From Arthrobotrys musiformis (lineage: Eukaryota > Ascomycota > Orbiliomycetes > Orbiliales > Orbiliaceae): DNA of 64,000 nucleotides. The position numbers and the translations under genes were made by a program. Where the stretch lies: positions 744,001 to 808,000 of the forward strand of contig JAVHJL010000013.1 in assembly GCA_036971715.1 (NCBI GenBank), given 5' to 3'. Positions within the stretch are counted from its first letter, which is position 1. Every line of letters begins with the position of its first letter. Shown here one piece after another: positions 47,839-59,900 of the stretch. The notes under the pieces were generated by a model. That model searched no databases, had not been told where the DNA came from, and was given only the letters and a program-made list of their open reading frames with translations.

Positions 47839-48510
47839 GATTTATATTGACGGCGGGTAGTATTTTGTTCTAGCATTTGGGAGAGTAATATCTGCGAGTC
47901 TGGTTATGATTACTTTTTGGATAGGAGAAGATTTACGGCGAGATATGATAGATTCACTTCTTCGACATGGAATTTGAAGATTTAATATTCAGTTACTCTG
48001 ATATAGTGTGGATTTTACTTAAGGTGGAAGTGCACATTCGGCGCTGATAAGAAACTCTAGATCTTACAAGACTCAAGTTCTAAATCTAAATACATGTAGG
48101 GTTCAGCCATACACTAATTCTACACATACAAGCAAGAGCACCAAATGGTACCGAAGTACTACGTTAAACTACCGCTCAACCCCTCCCTGTCTATTGAACA
48201 CTTCGAAGAGTATACGTAGGCCAGCCGCGTGGATCACTACACTAACGACTAGATCTCGCATAGAATATTGGAATCTATCCCTTCTTTTACTGCAAGGAAG
48301 TACTCCTTCTGCAACTCAAGACTACTCCTTCTGGTCCCTAGAGCACCGGAGTGAAATGTACATGTACCCGCCACTATCACTATCAAAACTATTGGGTTAT
48401 ATATATAAGAGTTAACGGATATAAACGGGGTCTTTGCGTAAATTTTATAGAGCTGAAGATGGTGGTAGTGTATCAGTGCTAGAGTCGTGGTATATCTAGT
48501 AAGAATATAC

Positions 48511-48524
48511 AGCTGTATACAGCT
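48511..48524. repeat. Perfect palindrome AGCTGTATACAGCT
   Basis: A 14-bp self-complementary sequence, the first of a cluster reaching 48843. Confidence 0.6.
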
Positions 48525-48659
48525 CTAGCTTTGGCCGGCTGTCGAAGCGGGTTGTGTGGTTGTATGGAGTGGTTAATGCTCGCGGGGTAGGCTCGCGAAA
48601 GTCCATCGGGTTTACAGGTTGATTTTATAGTCTGTATCTACCGCTAGGAATGCAATAGG

Positions 48660-48890
48660 ATCCAGGATCAGGTCTAGGTTTTGATCCAGGAATCCCAGGA
48701 ATCCAGGTTCCTGATTTTCAGGAAACAAAGATCCTGATATTTGTCGCGGGTTGTGAATCTAGGCTCGTAGGAGTATATACCTAGGTATATAAAATCCTAC
48801 GTATCACTTGATCTAGGCTTTTGAAACTAGGAAACCTAGGTTTGGTAGCATACGGGAAATCCTAGGAAACCTGAATTCCAAACCTAACGT
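48660..48890. repeat. Degenerate AGGATCC/CCTAGG-rich repeat tract
   Basis: Many overlapping near-copies of GATCCAGGAATCC, AGGTTCCTG and CTAGGAAACCTAGG occur on both strands. Perfect palindromes include TATATACCTAGGTATATA (48774-48791) and AAACCTAGGTTT (48832-48843). Similar words recur at about 49168-49210. Confidence 0.6.
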
Positions 48891-51100
48891 TATAACCTGG
48901 ACAAGTCGCCGTCGGATTTCATTTTTACTCGCAGACCATTCTCGATCTGATACGAACTATCTTCTGCTGTCCACGCCAGCACATATGCACATACCATCCA
49001 GCTCTCGATCCATAAAAGTCACCCATCGGCTCAAGATACCACAAACGAATATATGCGTTGTACAGAATGTTACACAAAGGTCAACTAACGGGAAACCTGT
49101 TTTAAGGAGTGGATAAAATGCGGCTGAAGGGTTTGCGGTGCCTATTCTGCTGTGTAATGGAAAGAAATTGCTTTCCTGGATCCTAGAGGTCCTAGAGATC
49201 CTGGTAGGAAAACGAACAGGAATCAGGAATGTGGGTGCGGGGTTTGACAGTGATTTTCTGTTGGGTTTATTCGGCCTTGTTTACGATTGCGACTGTGGAA
49301 GACGATTGCGACATGCATTGCTATCAACCTTGCAGATGTTCTGTATCCTCGCCAATATTCTTGGATGTTTTATGGTGGAGAGGGTAAATACGAGGTCCGA
49401 GCTTGGATTTTCGGTACCTCGGTGTGTATAATACATAGATGGCCGAGGTTCGCTGTATGCGAGCTTACCTAGGTATTTATCCTATAAAACCGTCTACAGG
49501 GTTTCTTTGAGTACACAGTTGTAGATTAAAACTCTGGGGAATCCTTGGCTTGTTTGGCGGTGATGTTTAGAAGGGGTTTCCGGTAGGCTAAATTATTGAC
49601 AGGTTTTTTGGTCCCTGGACTGGGGGTAGCTCTGTTGCAGAATTGTCACGCGGTGTGAGGAGTTCTGGTCGCAGGTATTTTAGCCTGCTTTTTTTTCTTT
49701 ATGATTCTTGTTTTTTATGGGAGCTTGGGAGGGTTGGAGGGGATTTGGGATGGGGATGTTGTGGTATTTCGGCAGTTTTTTGGGTGAGGGTCCGGATGCG
49801 AGGAAGTTCCGGAGTCCGGGGCTAAGAAGTTTAAAGAAAAAAGAAAAGGTAAGCAGTGATGGGGAGCTTAGCTGTCGACGTGGGCGCTTGATGAAGCTGG
49901 ATTCTTTGTGGATTATAGGATATCGCATTTTGAGAATTCAAGACATTTTCTTCTATATTTCTAAATAAAGGTTTAAGCTTATCTCACTCCCCTTTTTTGA
50001 TCAGATCAGATCGAATGGAAGACGTTGACATTTGATTTCTTGATTTCTTGATTGTTGGGCATTTTTTTGTCTCCGGATCCACATGAAATTTTTCCCTGTA
50101 GGTTTAGTCTGTGTAGATGTTAAGTACCGATGGCGCCGACGGGTTTCTCCCACATCCACGATCTTTGGTTTGGGAGGAGTTCGGTCGATGGGGTGGGGCC
50201 TGTTGAACTTTTTACCTGGTGGGGTTTTCTGGCGTATATGCAGGTTTCTGCCATGCCGTGTTCTATCAAAAAATTTAACACGGCGAATTACTTTTTTTTC
50301 GTTGGGCACAGAAAATGCATAAGTATATAAAATTTTTTTCAGGTTTTTGTAGATGAGCGCGGTGGCTGGAATCGGCAGCTGGGGGTTTATTTGATTAATA
50401 CGATGTGTTCTGTAAAGACCGACCGACGAGACGTACGAGACAGACGGCCGACGGGGGGTTATGCTTTACTGAGTAATGTGTGTACAGCCCAGCGCAGGTA
50501 ATTTGAGAGCCGAGGGCTTCCGGCCGTTGGACCACACCATCGTGATGATGATTAATTTCATTTTGGAAAAAAAGAGAGGTAACGTTAACCCCGCCCCCTC
50601 CCGTGTCTCCCACCTGCCGGTTTTTGGTGATTTCCAGATGACTTGTTTCTTACGTTTTGTAATAGTTGGAATGAATCATGGATTTGTTAGTAGTTAGAGG
50701 TACCTGCGGGTTTGGGGAGGTTGTGTGTGATGTTTGAACCAGGGCGTCGGGATCTGAGATCGTGTGTGCTCCGAGAGGAAAAGGCGGGGTCTGGATTGAT
50801 ATTAATATTGGCTGGAGTTCAGTGCTACGAGGACATTACTTTTCGGGCCTGGGATCCATCTTGTCGATTCTTGGGGGGGTGCTCCAAGAGGTCTTGAGGG
50901 CTTGATGGTGTACTGGAGTGTATTGTTTGGGCTGGGTGGTGGTTGCTATGGAGGGTAAATTGGGCGGGATGAGCTGGACCCTTGGAGCCGACAGGCCTGG
51001 AAGAAGGGAAGAAGGGTCGGCGTTTAGGAGGCCACGCTGCTCGGTCCATTAATCCATGAGTCGGTGTCGAGTGGAAGCGATGGGCTCAATTTATTCACTT

Positions 51101-51118
51101 TCGATATCATGATATCGA
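51101..51118. repeat. Perfect 18-bp palindrome TCGATATCATGATATCGA
   Basis: Directly followed by an AT-rich run. Shares a 14-bp core with 27166-27179. Confidence 0.65.
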
Positions 51119-51942
51119 TATAATATAAAATATAAAATACGTGCTGCAGACGTGATCAGACACAATGTAATCACAATCACAGTCACGATCTTTGATACCA
51201 GAAATAAACGGAATCTGCACGTCATTGGAATCCCCCTTTCCCTTTGAAATTTCCAAAAAAGAAAGACAAAAAAATCTTAAAAGTGGGTCGGCCGAAAAGC
51301 TTGGTTTTTTTTTTTTGTGGATTGGAAATTTGTAAGCCGTTTAGTCAAGTTTGGTGACCGCACGAGACCGAAAAAGCGTATTTTGCTTTGCTGCAGAATC
51401 CTTTTTGGAGGAACGTTTATTGGGCACGCGGGGTTACCGGGAACGCGGACTTAGAGAGGGTCCGCATTGAGGCCTGGAGATTTGACATTTGGATACATGC
51501 GCAGGGCGAGAGGGGCAGCCTCGAAGTGGACGAACCTGACCTGGAATTCGTCCCGTCGTCATGTAATATCATAGATCATGCCCTGAAGCAACTGCGCCGG
51601 TTTAGGCATTCAACATGATAATATCATATTGTTCACTCGAAGGGGAGAAGGATCGGAAGAAGGATACATCCGACCTGTATGTACATAGTACTGTCCAACA
51701 TGATGCACCAGTTGATACCTGGATGCAACGACAGGGTCTATTTTTGCCCAGGACCCAGCTAGCGAGACATGCCTCTAGTTTAAAATCATGAATAGTCATC
51801 TTCTGTGCAAATGACGGGTGTGGCACTATTTACTTTTTTCTCTGCTGTATCGAGACGGTCTTTTTTTTCCTTTTGACCTCCGCGCGCTCCGTTTGTTTCG
51901 ACCGACCGATCGAATCGATGTTATATTATTAAGCTGGAATGT

Positions 51943-51980
51943 CCCTTTCTCCCTTCCCTTTCCCTTCCCTTTCCCTTTTT
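51943..51980 (+). repeat. CCCTTT pyrimidine microsatellite
   Basis: Irregular tandem copies of TTCCC and TTTCCC in the leader of the next gene. Confidence 0.6.
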
Positions 51981-52963
51981 CACTTATATATATTTGGTAT
52001 TCCGCCTTTTTTGTCTTTCGTTCTTTATTATATTTGGATCGATATATTTCTTTTTCTTCTCGTTCGAATCGAAGCGAACATACATTGCTGTAGCGAGCCT
52101 CAGAAGGGACCGGTATACATATTCCAGAATAAAATATAAAATACACCGACAGCAAACACATCCAACAGGCAATAAAAGGGAAGAAGAAGGGAAGAAAAGA
52201 AAGGGGAGGGAAGGGAAGAAAGCGACTAACAGGACAGCCCGATTCGAGGTAGCATCGCACTGTGCTGTCAGCGGCCTCTCGTTGGCGGGTATTTTCAGCA
52301 CCATCTGCCAATACTCAGCCAGTCAACAGTTGGGCTTCCTGTGTGCTGTGTGTGGGGTCCCAGTCGCTGCTTACGAACCCCAAACGTCAGCTTGACTTTA
52401 CAATTTATTTTATATCTGTTGGTACCTACTTATATAAGTATATTGTGCCATGTGCTGCGCCCTTCGTCTACTCAAATAAATACTTATTCAATACTGTGGC
52501 TTTGTGTAAGTGTGCTCGCTGTGCTTCCCGAAGGCTTCCGACTGTCTGTTATAAAATACTGTCGCTTCGACGGTGTTCGTTTCACAGACGAAACAATCTC
52601 TCTCTCCTCCCCTTCTCCAATTTTAACCTGCCTTCTCCCCTCTCCCACCCCCGTCTTCTACATGCATACATAGCACTTTCTATTCTCCTTGCTGTTCTCT
52701 TCTCCTTCTTATCATCTGTATCATTTTCAGCTGACCAGATCTGTTTTTTAAAAATACCATCAGCAGCATATCATTCGCATTGTGACTCGTTTTTTTGATT
52801 TTGGTTTTGTATCAACAACACATTTCTGCTGCCGCTTCCGTCGCCCTTCGACCGCTGCCATTACATCATTTCGCCTTTATTCATTCGATATTCTCCCAAA
52901 ACACCAACCATCTTTTCTATCCTTCTCGAATTCCCATCGCTGGAAAAATAGAAATCCTCCCTC

Positions 52964-54998
52964 ATGGAGACACCGGAATCCTCCTCCTCCGGCTCGACTT
53001 CCTCCTCCCAATTCTCCCGCACCACAAAGGCATCCAGCACCCTCAGCATAGGAACAAAGATGTCTTCCCTCGTGCGGAATCGTGCAACAAGCGTCAGCAG
53101 CACCAGCGTACGTGGCGCCTGCCCCGAATGCAGAGACAAACGACAGGATGATATGGGCCTCAAACTGAACACTGCTGAGCTGGCATCTCTCGCTCAATCC
53201 TTAAGGGGCAAATCCTCCTCCTTCGGCGACAAAGTTAGCTCCGGTACGTTCCTTTTTTTTTTCTGTCGTTATACAGTCTAGTTAGGCGCCGATTGCCTGT
53301 TTCATCGCCATTTCCATTTCTGTTCACATGCATGATGAATAACGAACTAACGGGAATATGGTCATAGCTTTCGACTACTCCGTCGAAATAATATTCGAAG
53401 ACGGCGTATCGTGGATAGCCAAAGTCCCCAAGCCCTGGAGATCCTCACACTACAATGAGTCCATGTACAGCCAGATCTCCGCCTGGCGATATCTCAGAAA
53501 GCACACCACCATCCCCGTTCCCGAAGTCTACCATTTCGCCTACGACTCCGAACCCACGAACAATGTCGGCGTATCCTTCATGCTCTACGAGAAGCTCGCT
53601 GGACACCACGTTCCCGAACTCGACATCGAAAACCCCACATCCATCGCCAAAGCCGCCAGATTCCACGACCAGCTGTCCGACATCATCCTCCAGCTTTCCA
53701 CCTGCACATTCGAGACCATCGGCTCGATCCAGCAGTCCGCCACCGATCCTGAAGATTTCACAGTCGGACCCCTTTACAGCATTCACAACACATACCCTCT
53801 CGCCCGTGGCCGACTGGCGACCACCCGAGGTCCTTTCATCTCCACATTCGAATACCTGACAGCCTTCGGAGAGTTGAATTACAAGGATGCGAAATCACAC
53901 TCGCACAGACCGGCACAGTCTGACCTCTGTGCCCCTGTCGACGAGGAATTGGCCCGCTTTTTCCTGATCAATAAGATGATTCCCAAGTTTTCTATCGAGA
54001 CGGGCTACAACAACGGCCCATTCGTATTCCAGAACTGGGGGCTCAACTCGGCTGGGTTGTTGGTGGACGATGATTGCAATATCACAGGCGTGACAGGGAT
54101 CACAGGCGTTGTCGGTCCGCTTACGAGTCTGTGCAAATACCCCGACATCATCTACGAAACCAAGAAGAAGGGCCCGCTTTTCGACCGTAAAATCTTCCTC
54201 GGCGCGTTTTTGAATCACGAGATGTCTTCCGACCGAGAATCCCTACTGCGAGATCAGGAAGTGCGAAAGGAACTCCTGAGGGCGGCACACAAGGTCTGGC
54301 AGTTCGAAAATTCGATCCTCGACCCCTCCCACAAGCACCTACACCTCAGCGGACGCGGCGGGTTGTACGAGTACGTGTTCGAAGATACAAAGTTCTCCGA
54401 AAAGTCGGCTTTCAAATCCCTCGGCGACCAAGATCCGGATTTCCAGCACCTTGCCCCGAAGAGAGATATGAAGCACGGAGAGTACTCGTGGGATCTACCG
54501 GAGGAACTCAGGAACGGCAAGAAGCGACGAAGATCTTCTACGGCGGCGGCAAAGCAGACCGCCAGCAAAGTTTGGAACAAGGCGCCATGGGTTAAGTCGC
54601 GGAAGGAGGAGAGATGGGTCCGCGAGTACGTCAGGGTTCATCGACACCTTCCCCCCGAAGTTAAAGCTTACGAGGGGAAGCGACGAAGCAATGGGCCCGA
54701 GAAGGCTCTCCACATGGCGTGGGCGTTCATTCGGTGCCGAGATGCTAGTTACATGAGGAAGAAGACACAGAAGAAGAGAGTTGTTAGGGTTGCTGGAAGA
54801 AACCGAAGCAGCAGTGTTAGGCAGACTGGAAAGAGGGTTCGAGGGTGGAGCTTGACTGGAGCAGATAAGAGGAACAAGGGAAAGGGCAAGATGACACCCG
54901 TCCCCAGTAACACCCCCCCGAAGGTTGTTACTGATAAGGGGTGGAAGAGAGTGTTTGCCGCAGTCACAATCCTCAACTTCCGCAACTCCTCGTCGTAA
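52964..54998 (+). CDS. APH-family kinase-fold protein lacking catalytic residues (2 exons)
   Basis: Exons are 52964-53243 and 53368-54998. The 124-nt intron (GTACGT, ACTAACG branch, ATAG) restores an Ala codon and gives 636 aa. Residues 1-93 are Ser/Thr-rich with a CPEC pair. The kinase-like domain starts at about 95: beta strands with AKVPKP (Lys112), then SAWRYLRKHTTIPVPEVYHF, typical of fungal aminoglycoside-phosphotransferase-like proteins. The catalytic loop, normally HxDLxxxNILVD, here reads NWGLNSAGLLVD (316-327). The Asp is Gly318 and the Asn is Gly323; the usual metal-binding Asp-Trp after ITGV is replaced by Gly-Ile (337-338). The C-terminal 180 residues are very basic, with nuclear-localisation-like clusters (KKRRR, GKRVRG). 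It is probably a pseudokinase acting as a binding or scaffold protein, perhaps nuclear; this is inference. The 5' leader is long and pyrimidine-rich. Confidence 0.8.
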
Positions 54999-55973
54999 GG
55001 ATTCTCGACTCCTTCGGCTTTCTTCTTCTTTTTTTTTTTATTATCTCCACTTGTGCGGTTCATTTTCTTTTCCAAAAATTCGTTACGTGGGAGTTTTGTT
55101 TTATGCTTTTAACGCGGTACTCATCATTCGGTCGACTCGATTTCATTTGTACGGGTGTTTTTCTTTTTACAAAAAAAGATGGGTTCTTTCGATTCCTTTT
55201 TTTTCTTCATACGTTCATGCCTGAAGCATTTTTTTGTTTCTTCATCTGTTAGAATCACCGGTCTCTCCCTTACATCAGTTTTTCTTTTACGGTCTTGTCC
55301 TCACCACTATAGCGTATGGAGTTTTTCTTTTTGTCACCTCTTTTCGTTTTACACGGCCCACACGAGCACATCGTATTTTTCCTTTCTCCTTTTTAAAAGG
55401 TCACTCTGCTTCTGATGTTTATATTTTTTTTTTGGATTTTGCTGGAGGTATTGAGGACTTCCGGGCTACCGTGGTAGTCCAGCTTTGTTTATTTTACATC
55501 TTCTTTTTGGATTTACCTTTTGCAGTCGCCAGTTTTGGGTTCCACGAGATGGATTTTTTGTTGCATTTTCGATGGAATCGATTTTTTTTTGCGGATATGT
55601 AGTTTAGATACCATAGAATGAAGTGGGGGTTGGGTTTATATTATATTATCAAGATACTTTTGAATTAAGTCGAAGCTGTGCTTGGACCTTTGAATGTGAG
55701 GCCTTGTTGGATTTGTAGTGTGTGGTCGTATTGCGGACGTCGGGGAGAGGCTTTCGGAGCTTCCCCACGTTTTGAGCCGTCCTTAAGCGTCATAGCCGCG
55801 CATGTGAAAAATACCCACTGCGGAATGCCGAAATAAAAAATTGATTCCGATTTCCTGGTTTTTCCGAGTTTACCACACTTCTCTTCATCTTCTTATCCTT
55901 CCAGCGTTTATATATATAGTTCCATTGAGGAAGTTGGGTTTACGGTTATTTACCATCTTTACCGGAGAGGATT
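54999..55973. other. T-rich 3' flank and promoter of the next gene
   Basis: No gene. 55015-55600 is strongly T-rich on the + strand, resembling the flanks after the genes ending at 3665 and 25299. A TATA-like TTTATATATATAG lies near 55906-55918, about 55-68 bp before the next ATG. Confidence 0.45.
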
Positions 55974-56970
55974 ATGGCTGCGCTACGGCTTACGAATGTT
56001 GCTTTGAGGAGGGGGGTTAGGGGGTTTAGTTCCAGTCCCCTAAGACTCGGTGCGGTTGAGGGGGTGGATAAGCTCAGTGTCATCGGGGCTGGACAGATGG
56101 TATTTCCTCCTCTTTTTTATATTGGAGGGTGTGGAGGTTAATGAGACGTAGGGATTAGGCATCGCGCTCGTTGCTGCACGACAGGCTTCGCTTCCGGTTA
56201 CATTAATCGATAACTCACCCGCTTCACTCGCTAAATCCACGGCTTTCCTGGGGAAGTTGCTGGATAAAGATGTCAGCAAGGGACGGTTGACGGAGGAGCA
56301 GGCGGGGGAGATTAAGGGACGTATTACTACGACTACGGATTTCGACGGGGGTATCGCCGAGGCGGATTTTATTATCGAAGCTGTGCCGGAGATTATCGAT
56401 CTCAAGACTAAGATTTTTGAGAATCTTGCGAAGGGGGCGAAGGAAAGTGCCGTTTTGGCTACGAATACTTCTTCTATCTCGATTACTAAAATCGCCGCCG
56501 CGGCCGGTAACGCTGCGGAGAGGGTTATCTCCACCCACTTCATGAACCCCGTCCCCATCCAATCCGGCGTGGAAATCATAACCGCCCTCCAAACATCCGA
56601 AAAGACGCTTCAGACCTCACTGGCGCTCTGCAAGGCCATGGGTAAAATCCCCTCGCAGTCGGCCGATACACCCGGTTTCCTGGCGAATAGGATATTGATG
56701 CCATACATCAACGAGGCTGTGATCTGTCTGGAGACTGGGGTGGGCAAGAAGGAGGATATTGATGCGATTATGAAGAATGGGACTGGGGTTCCGATGGGGC
56801 CGTTGACGTTGGCGGATTTTATTGGGTTGGATACGTGTTTAGCGATTATGAAGGTGCTTTATGGGGATACGGGGGATAGTAAGTATAGACCTAGTGTTTT
56901 GTTGCAGAGGATGGTTGATGCGGGGTGGTATGGGAAGAAGAGCGGGAGGGGGTTTTATGAGTATAAGTGA
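55974..56970 (+). CDS. 3-hydroxybutyryl-CoA / 3-hydroxyacyl-CoA dehydrogenase, mitochondrial (2 exons)
   Basis: Exons are 55974-56099 and 56152-56970; the 52-nt intron (GTATTT...CGTAG) is phase 0 and the product is 314 aa. The first 28 residues (MAALRLTNVALRRGVRGFSS...) are a typical mitochondrial presequence. The NAD-binding motif GAGQMG (38-43) is split by the intron and restored by splicing. Other family marks are EAVPEIIDLK, the NTSSISI segment (Ser149) and the catalytic pair His171 (STHFMNPVP) and Glu183, 12 residues apart as in the family. The C-terminal domain has NRILMPYINEA and the final GWYGKKSGRGFYEY signature. It oxidises 3-hydroxyacyl-CoA with NAD in fatty-acid or butyrate breakdown. 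Residues usually PVMKLVE read PIQSGVE here, a small departure. Codons switch from G/T-rich to C-rich at about 56525 and back at about 56725. Confidence 0.92.
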
Positions 56971-59900
56971 GGGGGGGGTGGTGTTTGGAGATGTAGGATA
57001 TATATGTGTATATACAGGTGGAATGGGAATTACTCTCTGATTATGGTGGATATGAATGTTTCAAAAGGGGAGAAGAAACTTCTGTGGTTGTCTTGAAAGG
57101 AGACTCTGGGAGTCTGCTCAGGAGACAAAGTCTGCTCAATAAATCGAATTATAAAAAAAATGGATCCGCAAACTACGTATATACAAAGTGAGAATTGTCT
57201 TAAAAGAGCGGAAGTTTATCACTTCTTGTGGTAACATGTAGTTCGGATCTACTAATTAATTATTAAACCCTCACGATTTCAGATTTCAGATATTATCAAA
57301 AAAAAAGTCTTTAGAGCTGGCGGGGCTAGTACGAGGCGTGTATATCAGAATTGGTGTTTCTATTTAAACGCCCATTTTCTGCGAAGGGTAGTATCCTACA
57401 CCATAATATTGAGGAAGTTCCAGGCCCAGACGCGGGAATACAGATTAATAATTATAATCGGTGGTCAGCCCCAATTGGCCCGTTGGGGCTACATATAAAA
57501 CCAATCGTGTACGCACATGGTAGCCGGTGTATATCGAGGTCTCAATAGATCCGACTTCGATAAATACTTATGTATATACGATATTTATCACCGACAGTTG
57601 GCAATTACCATGAGGGAGTTTCGCAAACCTGCGAGTCGACTCGGAGGTGGCTTGAAAGGCCTGAAGCAGACTCGACGTGCTCGGTTCAAACTAAAATAAA
57701 GCCATAAATTTGACTTGCGTCCTCTTGCATCAACTTGTAAGTCTGCTGGTTACCCGTACGGTATGTACCTACGACATGGTTCAAGATATCAATCTATTTC
57801 CCCTCTTGTTGAGTTTAAACTAATAAGGATTGTAAGAAAGGAGGATCCTCAGTCTTGGACTCGTTTTTCAATTCCATACCATGGTACCAGCTACGTATAC
57901 CGGCTCTATGGGAAAAGCCCGGGTGCGGACAATGTCCGATAGCATACTCGAGATCCCGGGGAAAGCCATATGCATGCATATCTAAAAATGCACCAATTCA
58001 AGAATGCATTTTACATGGCTTCTTTTTGCAAATTTGTTGAAAAAAATACAGTATTCATCGTATCCCTTCCTTCGAGACCACGTAGGCCTCATGCTCGAAA
58101 GGCCACAAAACGGGAGGCCCTCGAAGTAGTGTAGTGCAGTTAGTCGTATCCAAACCGCAGTGACTATCTTTTTTTGATCCAGATAATACGTGGACGTACA
58201 TATTACGTACGTATACGAGACACGGCTTGTCCCGTGTTTTTTCCCTAGTAACAATTGTGTAAAGTAACAAGCCTCCGGGTTTACAATAGAGTAGTACATT
58301 GCAGGTTTTGTGGCCTATTGTTTGCGGAATTATTTACATGAGATACTGAGGTTCTGATCCCCGTTTGAGGAAAAAGAATACGGCATTGTATGCGGCACAG
58401 CCCGACTTTTGTGAGGTGAGAACAGAAGTGCAGGGAGATATCCACGACGGCTGGCCACGCGAGAAGGAGGGTCTCGTACACACGGATGCACTTGTGGCTC
58501 GGACCCTAGGCCCTGATGATATCATAACTGGAATCTCCAAACACCAGAGTCTTTCTTAAAAAGTATTAAACGAAAAAATGGCTATGCTTAGAATAAAAAA
58601 GTTAACCCCGCATTCTTAGCAGACGGCGATTAGAGTATTAATGGAGTTTTACGCGGGTTATTTTGTGCATGATCCTGGTTATTTTTGTATCATTGTGCTT
58701 TTTACCGTGTGGTATATATGAATAATCTGGGTTGTTGTTACACAAGGCTATAGCTACGGACGGGTACCTGGTATTATGGCAGTGCAGCCAGATCCTCGTT
58801 CATGACTATGGGGGGATGATTAGTTGGGAGTTTATCCTAGATTTCAAAGGAGAGGGTATCTCTTTCCCCCCCAGAGATGCTGTGGCTAACTATGGGGGGT
58901 AGTATGCGGTCATAGTACACTGACGAGGAGGACAGGAAGAACATCTCGTCTACCTAAAACCAACACGGCCACGGGATCTCCCGTCAAAGCCCCACACCAA
59001 CATCTTTCTTCCGGTGGTGGCCCGTCCACATGTAGCTTCCCTCTCTCAAAATCTATTTTAGTCCATCTTGCACAAGGGGCCATTCGGTAAATGTTTCCAC
59101 CTCGTTTTTTGATTATTGCGAGTGCATGGTTCTTGGACGTCCCAAGTGCTCGCTTATCCATTTCGGTCTGAACTTGACAAATGCATCGCAAATTCGGGGT
59201 ATTTTGGATCGAGGAATAGTGGAGACCCTTTAAGGGCCCTTGGATTAAAATCTCACTGCTGGTGAAGTTGATGGAGTGGAAGTGCTCTGATAGGGTGCCG
59301 TACGTTTACCGTTCATGAATTCAGCTACACAAATTTCGCAAAAAGGCTTTCAGCACGCCGTCTCCGCGGGTCGCTTACAGCTCTGCAGCTCTGGTGATCC
59401 GAACTCTTTTTTAAAAAGAGGTCGAGGGGATCTAGTCTACGAAATAGGAAGGATAACCGGCTCGTAAGGCTGAACTTAGTGATCCCTATAGCCTATTCAC
59501 GGTGAAAACGACGGTTGTTCTCGAACGTCGAACTTTGCGCCGAACGTAGACACACGCTAATCGTGGCTCAGGGTTGCACAAAGGCAGGCAATGACGATTG
59601 GCTGATTGGGAAGAAAAAAGGTCTAAAAGCGAATTCGCCGACCGAACGATATCAAGTTGAACCGAGGGGGACACAAACGGTGAATTGGAGAGCCAAGGAC
59701 AGGGCTGCATGAAATGGTTCTATCGCGGGAACCCCATTTCTTTCGTCCTCCATTCCCCCCTCTTTGTTTTTAGCAACTGCTCGCGAGGTGGCTTGCATAC
59801 GTGCAGGCTTTTCTTGGAAAAATATCTAACCTTAGACACCGACCCTTAACTTCGACGCCAAAATTCGATGCAGGTGGAACGGCTTTCACCGTTCAACATC

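Larger units (their letters stand above)
47839..52963. other. Gene-free stretch of about 5.1 kb with palindromes, ending in a pyrimidine-rich leader
   Basis: No supported gene. 48.5-49.2 kb is enriched in short palindromes and CCTAGG/GGATCC words. From about 51830 to 52960 the + strand is pyrimidine-rich, likely the promoter and long leader of the next gene. Confidence 0.45.

Noticed and set aside
52964..54998. Interpretation as an aminoglycoside resistance enzyme
   Set aside because: The fold family is broad in fungi and the catalytic residues are missing, so resistance activity is not supported.
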